NCBI GenBank assembly: GCA_032622095.1
Contig: CP136066.1
Coordinates: 57,504,609-57,568,608, forward strand
DNA from: Siphonodentalium dalli
Taxonomy: Eukaryota > Mollusca > Scaphopoda > Gadilida > Siphonodentaliidae
Reading direction: 5' to 3'
DNA length: 64,000 bases
Below the pieces are notes generated by a model, which was not told where the DNA came from, did no database searches, and was given only the letters and a program-made list of their open reading frames with translations. Below, piece after piece: positions 28,701 to 40,700 of this stretch; positions within the stretch are counted from its first letter, which is position 1; each line of letters begins with the position of its first letter. The position numbers and the translations under genes were made by a program.

Positions 28701-31700
28701 CATATATCCAAAATATATCAAGAGCAAACCCAATGAATATCGAAGCCCTAAAAAACTAAAAATGTGCTCCGACATGATATAATTTATGGAGTGAATGTAT
28801 TACCAATTGTTTATCCAGGTGCACCGGTGGTGATTGTCGCAGTGTCGCTGGGCGCCACTCAACTTGCAGGATATGGTAATGACAAATAGTAAGTTGCCTG
28901 CATGACGTAACTGGGCTACCTTTGGCTGTGCTTTTGGGAGGTGAAAATTCTCTGTTTTTTTTATTTTTGAAATGTAATCTCGGATGAAGCGTCTAAATTA
29001 ATTTGACTAAATGCTGACGTTGATGCATATTGGTTGTGACTTGCGATTAACATACACACGAAGAACTTCATTGGAGTATGTTCTCCTGTGCTTATATTAT
29101 CTGAACATCCCTTCCAACGAAGAACGAACCATTATTGCTAACCCAGTGACGATAAGGCAAATTTAAGCACGATAATGCAACACTCAAAATTAATGATATA
29201 ACAGTAAATGAAAACAATATATCCATGTTCAATTATATATATTGAATATGATTGTGTAATCAAGTGTCTTGATAAAATGTCATAATCTATATTATTGGTA
29301 CAGTGACAATCCATGCAGTTAGTTGTGTGTAACGTGCAGTGGATTGACATGGCACCTCAAACATTATCCAATGTTTGTGATGGATGATTGGATGTTTTTT
29401 ATTATTGTGCATTATGATTTATGTAGTTTAAGGTTAACGCCCATATAAGCGTTGCCCGTGTCATGCCATTGTCGCATAACATAGTCAATCGTTTACATGT
29501 ATACATTTTCAACCACGATTGTTCAATGCCATGTATGAACTGAAATATGAAAGCATATTGACCCCGACATTATTGCCGTTGTTAGTGTTTCCTCACTAAC
29601 CACACATGTATAATACGCCGTTTGTTTGATTAATTAATATACATGAATGACGATACATTCGCAATCACAAATGGTGAAATCTTGGGATGGCGGATATATT
29701 TTTCAAGTCCTATGCTGTCATCGGTTTAGCAGGTCGTCGCGAATTTGTGACGTCGACTTTGGTTAAACGATTCGTTGTTAAGTCGTGGTATAGCACACGA
29801 TATTTACGCAGTCGGATGCAATAAGCTGATTTGTGTCACATATTGGGGATCAGACATGTCCAAAATTGTAACTGCGTGGTTTCTAGCAATAGCGTAGTGA
29901 TACAGTAGTTAAATATAATTATATAGAGACAACATGCCTTTATCTGCAAATTCTTTAAATATTCTCACTTTGAGATTTTGTGGGTCAACCAGACAAATTC
30001 ATATTCTCACAAGATCGTATATCACATGCTTGACTTGGAATTCCACGTGAACCCAATGAAGATACAGCATCAGCTTATTCTTAGACTTGTGTATGTTAAG
30101 TGTGTAATATACTTATTATTTTACTACTTTCGAAATAGGCTTAGGTTGTTAATTGTTAATTTACATTACATTTTTGCAGTCTCACATAAAGCCAGTATGA
30201 GATTTGTTTGTAGCACACCACAGTGCAAGGTTGGATTATATACTATCAATATTTCAAGTTTGCACAACTGTAACTATACTAGTATGCTAGCAATACCAAC
30301 AATATTCAGAAGACTTGAAACTGCAATTATAAATATCAAACAATTGGTGTGACTGATCTTGCAAAGGGATTGTGAAAGGGAAAAGAAACATACTCACTTT
30401 ACAATAATGGACATTTATTTATGGGTGATGTTGCTGTTGATGTTCTGATGAATGCCAGTGGTCGAGATAGCATCAGTCAGCAGTACCTATAAAGACATGC
30501 ATCTTTATGAGCAACATAGTGTATCAATTTCATCATATATTTAAAGTATCAATGTAAGCAATGTTTTAACTATTTTAAATCATAAACAAAATCATTCGCA
30601 TGTAAATATTGCCTCTCTCTCTTGTAAGATGATATCAATAAATTGTGTAACTACTGCGCATGTCAGCCTCTTCAGGTGAAATAATTAGTTTTAGTTTATC
30701 AGTGAACGATATATATGTAGTGATCTCGGATTCCGGACATTGCCGAAGTAGGAATCGAGCGCACCGATCATGTCGTCATATTCCCGATCACCCGGATGAA
30801 GATGGCCTCACTTCAGACCAAAACGAACCTTCAACTTCAAGCTGAACACATCGCCATGGTGAATTACTTCATGCTATACATTTATTGTGACCATATAAAA
30901 ATATGTTACCGTAGTGATTAGTCATTTGTTTATCACTATAATGACGACATTGTAGTGTCGATCCACGCGGAGAGACAAAGGTGTGAATACAAACATTGTG
31001 TCGCTGACGTTTGCACATGTTTTTGCATGTTTGTATTCTTATAAACTGGAATTAGATGGGACTCTCCTGAAGAATACCACTTGCTTCACAGATGCATTGA
31101 ATCTGATTCGAGTTAATGATCTCCGATGCATATGGTATTTTGATATTACTGGATAGTTTTAGAAGTTGAAATCTTCGTATGAAATTGATATGTACTTTCT
31201 TAATTTCTCTTAATGTTGCAATTGTTTAATGAAACTCTGTTCTAAACCACTAATAATATATTTCTCAATTTTATTGGAAAATGATGTATATTTATTATGA
31301 CAAGTCTATAATGGAATAATAGTGTTTTAATATATTCAAAGCTGTTGTTTGACACATGATCATTGTTTTGATATTACAGAGATTAGGATCCTTGCATATA
31401 GAGTTGTCATTTAGTTTTGAAATACAAAAGAAATCTTAGAACTTGTTTCAAAATATTGACTGAAGTTGGGAATCACCTACGTCCACCCCATACTGCATGT
31501 TTAGTGGCCTTGGAGTTAACACCTAATATTCTTTTATAGAAGCTCAATGCATGGCTTTTGAAAGAATCTGTATGATGATGGTTAGTCAGGGAAAAATCAT
31601 TTAGACGGCCTGTGGCGTTTTTCAAAAAGCCCCCAAAACCCCAGAATAATATGTCATTATCGGGATAATTGTTTTATCGAATAAATTAAAATATATCTAA

Positions 31701-34700
31701 TCGGTACGTTTTTATTGAAAATGGACTGTTTAAATTTGATTAAGTGCTCTATTTTTTCGCTTAGTTTATTATTTCACTTTTGAATGCTCCTGCATATGAT
31801 ATTTCAATTCTACAGAATATTGTACACTCAATTGGTTTATTGTTTGTTATAAAGTTTTCTTCGCATATTTGGTTATTTTAACTATCTTGGATTTATCCGG
31901 GTTGATGCCGAGTTGGTCTTCGTGACAATATTCTTCAGAAGCGTTAAACTAGTTTTGCAATCCTGGTTGAATTATATTTATAAAACCATGCCATCCGCAT
32001 ATAACAGCCTACCAACATGCTAATAAAATAAACTGGGTTCATCAAAAGTTGTTTCAGGTTTAAATAAATTGGCAATATCATCCAGATATCTATTTAAAAT
32101 GATCGAGCTAGGTTGGCACGCTTGTGGTAGTCCAACAGAGCATTCACCAATTAAATCAATGTAAGGCCATCTTATATTGCTATTATCGTCCGAGAAATGA
32201 AGTACATTGCCTACATTACGTTAATCATTTTAGTGCTTATATTACTGTTAAACGTTTTAATATATAAACCATCTCAGTCTAAACTATTAAATGACGTTTT
32301 GATGTCAATACATACTGTGGTTGAGTCATGGTCCCCTTTGGTTTCATACTATGTGTGTCTATCAATGTCTTCGCAGTATGGACATGATCAGCTGGTATTT
32401 TCCTTTCTCAAATCCAAATTTGGTAAGCTGATTTATGTTTATCTCTGAACTCAGACAGACGAGTATTGACAACTTATCCAAAATGTTTACTTTACACAAC
32501 CCATGGTAGAGATATCCCTGTAAGTTTTTGGATCCGATGTGTCACCACTTTCGTATATGGTTCTCAATACTGATGTTCCAGTCCTGGGGATAAATGCGAG
32601 AGTTGTATATGTTAATTATTTTATACAAATGTAATAGAAGCATTAATTGTCCACACTACAGCATCGTTTTGGAACTTCAGACAATGTCACTGCTTTTGAA
32701 TAACTTATTAATAGCTACTGAAATTCATTAATTAGTGATGTGGTAAGGCAGTTCGTTAAATACAACTGTGAGACTACCAGTTAATGTAATTTCATTTTTT
32801 TTCCTCCGTGTGTACTAGTTTGTTGAAATTATCAACCCATGTTACAGCATCAAATTTATTAAAGAAACCTTGTTTTGATTTTGTTCTGCAGCTTTGATAT
32901 ATACACTTTTATATTTTCATGTTTGTCATAAAAAGCCGCCATTTTTGCGACCCCTATATACACATAGTACCATAGCTGCCAATCACGTCTACGTGTACAT
33001 GCGAATGAATTTCGTTTCTAAGCTTTATTTTCCAAGTAACGTTCAACACTGGAGTTAACAATTCCATTATTGTGGGCACAACGGCGACTACAGTGCGGGT
33101 AGTCCTCATATTTGTTTTATTGGTTTTAAGTCTTTGAAATAGCTATTGTCAAACCGCACAGACACCTTATCTCGGTCCGATACCATTTGGCAAATACTGA
33201 AAATGTGGCAAAAAATAATCTCATTAGGCAATCCAGCTGCTTTCCGGGGGTCGGTGTTTCTACACGCATTGAGGTATTTCCCGGTGAAACTTACCCTATG
33301 TGTGGTCTTTCCTCCATCCGTAAACTGAAGACATCGTGATATGGCACAGCGGATGAAACGACGAAAAAACAAATAAGCATTAACCAACTAACAAACCAGC
33401 TCAGACAGTTGTTAATTCCGTCTACGTGTGCATGCGAGTGAATTTCGGTTACAACTTTATTTTCCAAGTGATATTCAACACGAGAGATAACAAGTCCCTA
33501 ATTGCCATACAACAGCGATACAAGTGCTGGTAGACAACATATAGACGCAATCAACCATTTTAAATTCGGAATTGCTGTATAATAAGAATATATATATGTA
33601 TGTGATAATCCTTCGATATCATACTATTCTGGAATCGAAAATGAATAGATGTGTTACAAAGTTACTATTGTCCATTATAAATACATGTTATGTGAATGAT
33701 ACAACGGATATGTTGGTCGTCACATACAATGCATATAGTAATTTATCTTCATTGTATAGGGCCTAATAGTTCATGGCATATGGATGGTACTTAGAAAAGT
33801 ATGGCTAGTCTTGCAAAGTAGTATATACGATCATAATAGAACATACATTCAGGTTCACTTGAATTCGGTTAACGTATGAAGCCACGTGATGATGTTACAC
33901 GTCGAGTTATGTTGAAGTCGAAATGTATGGGTGACCAATTATTGATGACATTAACATTACGAAATGGACAACCAACACACTTGTCCATTTGGATATTACC
34001 AATATCAAGAAAAGAGCTTCCCCAGCGAAACACAACTGTTAATTTCAATAAAAATACTATACACTCCCATCCGACAACATATATGGCTATGTCATTAAAC
34101 TGCTGAGTAGAGTAGATGGGCGCGAAGCGCCCGGGATGGTCGAAAAGATCGAGTGATATTCTCCTTCACCCCACGGTTTGTTGTTGTTGGAGATATTGAA
34201 AATCGTCATGTCTGGACACGGCAAAGGTTGAGTTGAGTTGAATTGAATGTTGTATGGGAAAGTGCCCACGAGCTTTAATATGGGGTATGGTGGGGTCCCG
34301 AAGAGTCCCTTTAATGATTTTGTCGTTGCAGAGCGAGTCATATGGTGCGCTGAAATGAAGAACGGGGCCCTTGTTGTAATGATAACATTTATTAGTTTTG
34401 TTAGTTGTTTAAAAGTATGTATATGTACAAACTCAAGCAAACGCAAGCAGGAAGACAGGGGACTAGGCGGATGTGGCACGTGTAGAGCGAGAGCGAGACA
34501 CCGGGATAATTTCATGCATAATGGGCCCAGAGATTGCACTGAGAGAGTTTTCATAGCTATCGCATGTTGTTGCATTTTCCTGACCCACCATGCCTCCCCA
34601 TACCAATGCACGGGCGTAGGTGAAAGCATATTTTGTATACAGTGTTAACTAGATTTTAATGGCTGAAATATATCTGAACGGTAATGAACAAGACGTGATA

Positions 34701-37700
34701 TACGTCAATATATATAATTATTATACAGTAAACCTTTTTTTTTTTTATATGATTTTTTATTTTTTTTATTTTAATTGGGTAAAATGATGGATGTACAGAT
34801 TTATAATTACAATGTGTTCTTGGTGGGCCGTTCCTGGTCTCCCGAAGAAACCCCAGAGCTGCAAGCGGGTCGTACATATGTAGGTATATGTCAGACCTGA
34901 ACTCGATGAGAGCTGGAGTGACCACTTAAGGGTCTGAAGATTCCTTGCACCCCACCTCGAGTTAAGTGCTGGGTCGGTTTTTATGCCGGATCCCGCTCAA
35001 TAGGTGTTGTCGGGTGAGTGGAATGTGCTGGACACGAGCGCTAGTTTCTGTAAAGGAATGTTACAAGATAGGCAGTTAGTTAGTTGGTTTAGAGGAGATA
35101 ATTATTCGGTGGCTTATACTACGGTCACCAAAAGGGTATCAACACCGCTCGAGGACATTCATCAGCACCCAAGGGCAAGGAGTCATCTAGGGCGTGAGCC
35201 CGCTAGCCTATGTTTTAGGTTTGGTGTTAGTCAGTATGGTGGTATACATAATATCAAATATCGGTCAATACATTTTTGGTGCATCATGCCGATTGTATAT
35301 TCGTTTTGGTCGATTTTTGGAATGTCCAGTTTTGTTAGTGGTTTAAGATAGCTTTGCCTTGGTTGGTGGGTAGTTATTTATTTTATTTATTTGCATTACT
35401 ACAGGAGGGTGTGGCCAATTCACTGTGATATCCTGTCGATGAGCAGTACGTCTCAAAGAGCCCTATGAACTATACTTCATAATTACCTGATGGGGCGCTG
35501 AAATGTGCTTTCGATTACTGGAACAGTTTGATCTGGAATGTGCTTTGTGTTAGTTCGCGTAGCCTGATCGACCTCGCGTAAAAGTAATTAGCGTTTGCTG
35601 AGGAGTAGTTTCCTCAAATTAAGTTCGGTTATGAGACTGGAATTACTAAATCTGGTTAATGTCAGGTCAGCGAGTTCTTGGAGCCTCTGTTTTATGTATG
35701 GGATGTCAGCAGCTAAATGGATGGCCCGAATGTGGGTGGGGCGTATTTCGAAAAGGGCTTTGCTAAGTGCTGCGTTTTGTGCCCGTTGCATTTTGAGTAG
35801 GTTGGTTTGATTGCATTTTGAAGTAATTATTGCCCCATATTCCATGACTGGGCGAATGAATTGTTTATATAATTTGATTAGGGTGGTTGGGTTGACCCCC
35901 CCAACCTGTGCCCCGAAGTCTCGTTAGGAGTGCGGTTCTTTGTAAAGCTTTAGTTGAAATATTTAGTATATGCTTGTTGAGTGTGAAGTGTTCGTCTAGT
36001 GTGAATCCTAGTAAAGTTGCTACTTTGTTTTGTTTTATTGGTTCCTTAAATAGCGTGAGTTTTGGCTTTGAGCTGTAAGTTAGGTTTCCAAATACCACCA
36101 GTTGTGTTTTATTTGCATTAAGTTTTATTCTCCATTTGGAACACCATTTTTCAAGTTCTGTGAGTTGTTTTTGCAGTCTAAGTTCAATTAATTTATTTCC
36201 TTTTGCTTGTGTCCATATGTCAATGTCGTCTGCAAATTGTGATGCTTGTACACTGTGTGTGGGATCTATTGGTATATCGTTTACGTAGATTAAAAAAAGG
36301 AGAGGACTAAAGACTGACCCCTGGGGGGTACCAGCTTTAAGATTGATTTTTTCGGAGATTTCATAATTTATCTTTTCTGCGATGTTTCTGTGTGTTAAGA
36401 ACGATGTCTAACTGTTTTTGGTGGTAGTTCTGTGCGTGTTCTGAGTTTGTATCTGAGCCCATTGTGCCATACAGAATCGAAAGCTTTTTCTACATCGAGG
36501 AATATGGCCCCGGTTTCCCAGCCCCTGCTTATTGCCGTTCTAATATCTTCTGTTAATCTATATACGTGTTCTATGCCCTCTTTCCCGCTTCTATAAGCCC
36601 GTTGATATTTGTTGAAAAAATTAATGCTCTCTAAGTGAGTCTTTATACGGGTGCTAATGATTCTTTCAAAAAGTTTACCAGTGCATTTTAATAAGCTGAT
36701 GGGCCTATAGTTGGTTGGGATTGTATGGTCTTTGCCGGGTTTAGGAATCATTGTCCCGATTGCAGTTTTCCATGTTTTGGGAAAGTAACCCAGTCTCATG
36801 CATTTATTATATATGTTAGTAAGACGAATAAATAGCTCGTTCGGCGCTTGTCTAATTACGCCGTACGTGATATCATCGTCGCCGGGTGCTTTGTTAGGTT
36901 TTCCCCGGTTCAGATTTCTTCTCACCTCCTCTAAATCGATTTTGGCCATTAGGAGATCATCGTCACCAGGTTCGACTTTGTCTTTTAGCAGTGGTGCGAA
37001 GATTTGTGAGTTGTCATTTATACAAGACCCCAACTGTCTTAAACATTATCTACCACGTATCCGGGCCTAATTCAGGGGACTCCCCCACCCCATATTGAGA
37101 GCCCCTTGTTTCCTAAGTTTGTTGGGATTGAGAGAGACTCAGTGGTGTTTTTGCGGAGATGGCCACATGTTTAATAATTTAAACGATTACAGAGGTTGAA
37201 TGAGGGCCTGCCGGTCCGGATGGTCTTCCATGCGACGTGAGGCTCGATGGGATTCGACTCGAGCAGCAGATGCCGGTGGTGTGTCGGCCCAGGCATCTGG
37301 GTAGATGGACGTGATGAGCCCGATGGGAGTCGACTCGAGCAGATGTGAATGGTGAATGGCGGTGATGTGCTCGATGGGACACGGCTCGAGCGACAGATAC
37401 TGGTGGTATGTCGGCCCAGCATCCGGTGGAATGAATGTGATGTATGGATGTGGTTCACGGGTTAGATCCGGACCAGCAGGCCCCGCCCTCCGGCGATGTG
37501 ACCGCACAGCAGCTGGAAAGAGAAATTAGACAAGCACAGCGAGGGAAACGAAGACATCAGCAGGAGCGGCAAAACAAAACACACGGCCCCTGGGAAACGA
37601 CGGGGAAGCATAAACGACGGGTGGAGCAAGCCGCGGATGAGTAAAAGTCGCGGGGGAGCAGAGGCGAAACCGAGGAAGCGGATGAGACATGAGCAGTTGG

Positions 37701-40700
37701 TGAAGCGGAGGAATTGATGGGCTCGATGGGATTCGACTCGAGCAGCAGAGGCCGGTGGGTCATAGCCCAGGCATCGAGATGCGGGATGAGATGAGCCCGA
37801 TGGGAAACGACTCGGGCGGCAGATGCCGGTGGTATGACGGCCCAGGCATAAGCAGCGAATGAAGTGGAAAAGGCGATGAGACATGAGAAGTGGATGGGAC
37901 GAGATGAGGCGGCAGCGGGGGGCGGAGCGGCGGAATAAAAAGCAGCGGGCGAAGAGGAGGATGAAGTGAGGTGAGCTCGATGGGATCCGACTCGAGCAGC
38001 CGATGCTGGTGGAGCGGCGGCCCAGGCATCGCGGATGCGGTGAAATGATCTCGATGGCAACCGGCTCGAGGGGCAGATGCCGGTGGGTGTCGGCCCGGAC
38101 ATAAGCAGCGCATGAAGCGAAGATGCGGTGAAGCAGAAGAAGCAGGCGGGACGTGAGCGGAGGAGGGAGAGCGAGCGGGGAAGAAGCCGAAGCAACAGCG
38201 GGGGCCAACGCGGCGGGGGGACAGAGGCGGTGGGGAGGCAAAAGCGGAGGGGAGGCGGAAGCGGTGGCGATGTATAACCAGCGGGGGAGGCGGCGGCAGC
38301 GGAAGCGATGGTAATGAAAAGCAGCGGGTGAAGCAGACGGTGAGATGAGCTCGATGGGATTCGGCTCGAGCAGCAAAAGCTGGAGGGTAGCGGCCCGGGC
38401 AGCTAGGGTGCGGGATGAGATGAGCTCGATGGGAGGCGGCTCGAGGGCAGATGCCGGTGGTATGTCGACCCGGGCATAAGCAGCGCATGAGGATGAAGAG
38501 GCGGTGAGGTATGAGTAGTGGGTGAAGCGAGATCGGCGGGCGATGGCAGGAGCGGCGGATAATCCGAAACGGCGGAAGGAGTGAAGCGACAGGGAAGCGG
38601 AGGCAGCGGCAGATGCAAAAAGGGGAGGCGAGGCGTGAGCGGCAATGAGGGATACGCAGCGGATGAGGCGGTAGCGGCGGGGAAGCGGAAGCGGCGGGAA
38701 TGAGACGCAGCGGGTGAAGCAGAGAAATGAAATGAGCTCGATGGGTACCGCTCGAGCAGCATATGCTGGTGGTGTGTCGACCCAAGCACAGCGGGTGCGG
38801 GATGAGATGAGCTCGATGGAGGTTCGGCTCGAGCAGCAGATGCTGATGGTGTGGCCAACGCATCGGGTGTGGGATGAAATGAGCTCGATTGGAGACGGCT
38901 CGAGCGACAGATGCCGGTGGAACGCCGACCCAGGCATAAGCGTGATGTGGAGCGGAAGAGGCGGTGAGGCATGAGTAGCAGTGAACCGTGGCCACGGTGG
39001 GAGGAGAGCGGCGGAACGGCGGAACCGGCGGGTGGGACGGAAGCGGAAGGCGAGGCAGAAGTAGCACGCGAAGAGAAACGCGGAGAAGACCAGATACGAC
39101 GGGAGAGGCGAGGGAGCGGGAGAGACAGGGGCGGCGGGAACGGATAAGCGGTAGGTGAGGCAGAGGCAGCGGGCGAGTGAGATACGGCTGGGGAAGCGCA
39201 TGCGGGGGTAATGGGAAGCGACGGGTGGAGCGTAAGCTGCGGGTGGAGCGGAAGCGGCGGGTGGAGCGGAAGCGGCGGCGGGTGGAGCGGAAGCGGCGGA
39301 AGGTGCGTAAGCGGCGGAAGTACCGTAAGCGACGGGTGAAGCGGAAGCGACGGGCGAAGCGGAAGCGACGGGCGAAGCGGAAGCGACGGGCGAGGTGGGA
39401 ACAGCGAGCGAAGCGTGAACAGCGGCGAACCGTGAGTAGCGGGTGATGCAGTGCCAGCGGGAGATGCAAGAGCAGCGGGTGATACAGGAGCAGCGGGTGA
39501 TACAGGAGCAGCGGGTGATACCGGAGCAGCGGGTGATACCGGAGCAGCGGGTGATACCGGAGCAGCGTGTGATACAATCAGCGGGTGATACAAGCAGCGC
39601 ATGATACAAGCAGCGGGTGATACAAGCAGCGGGTGATACAAGCAGCGGGTGATACAAGCAGCGGGTGATACAAGCAGCGGGTGATACAAGCAGCGGGTGA
39701 TACAAGCAGCGGGTGATACAAGCAGCGGGTGATACAAGCAGCGGGTGATACAAGCAGCTGGTGATACAAGCAGCAGGTGATACAAGCATCGGTTATGCAG
39801 GAGCAGCGGATGCAGAGCTCGATGGGAGGCGGCTCGAGCAGCAAAGCTGGTGGTGTGACGGCCCAGTCTTCGGATAGCATGGATCGCAGAGCTCGACGTG
39901 ATGCGGCACGAGCAGCAGATGCCGGATAATGTGGGTCCAGACAGAACCAGCGTGTGACGCGTTGGCGGCGAGGGTGACCGGAGCAGCGGCTGAAGCCTGA
40001 GCGACGACTCGAATGTGAAGCAGGTTAAAAACAGAAACAGCGGGGGGCAAGGGGTGAAGCAAAAACAAAACAAAACAGTGTGGCGGCGGGAGTGGTGTGA
40101 GCGGTGGGTGGGTGGGTGGGAGACAGCGGTTGGGGCCTTGGCGGCGGTGACGGATAGGCGGCGGGAGAGGGGGACGCGGCGACTGAGGAGGACGCGGTGG
40201 TGAAGCAGAAAACAACAAGCGGCGCAGAAACTGAGGAGTAGCAACCGCGGCGGATGAAGCATCGCCGGGGGGAGAGCGGAAGCGGAGGGGAGGAGGGGGC
40301 GGCAGGAGAGAGGCACCAGTCGCGATGGGGTAGCACCAGCGGGGTGAAGAGCCACGAACCGAGAAGAGGTGGCCGATGCGATGAGTACCACGGGGAAACG
40401 AGGGGAGTTATGAACGCCGCGCGTGGCGGTGAGCCACCAGCGACAAGAAAGGGACACGCGACCGTGCGCGGCCGCCGGGGGAAGGACGACCGATAGAACG
40501 ATGGCATGGCCACCGTAGGGTGGGAGGGCGGGGAAAATTTTACGTCCTCGCTCTGTGGACAAAAGTATGGAATGGACGGAAATGACAATATTTTCTGCGC
40601 ATGCTCGGAGCGGATAACTCTATTTGGCATGAGTGACCTTAGTTGTCAGTGATGTTGTAGCTCTCGGAAGTCACTCCGGTATTCTACGCTTATTGGAGCC

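Noticed and set aside
30660-30845. Short frame with a Ser/Asp/Glu-rich end as a host exon
   Set aside because: It has no clear acceptor/donor pair and would break the TM4-TM5 phase match, which already joins CWLS to the GYG loop without a gap.
34087-34648. Antisense frame of 180 residues and its 133-residue plus-strand partner
   Set aside because: The two frames overlap on opposite strands, neither shows a domain, and the region borders the 3' end of the LINE. Probably non-coding repeat sequence, although I could not identify it.
37462-40562. Very long minus-strand open frames (775, 719, 605 residues) as genes
   Set aside because: They overlap each other in different frames and translate 16- and 18-bp repeats into periodic Ser/Ala/Pro/His/Leu-rich sequence. 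No domain, start context or splice structure is seen.
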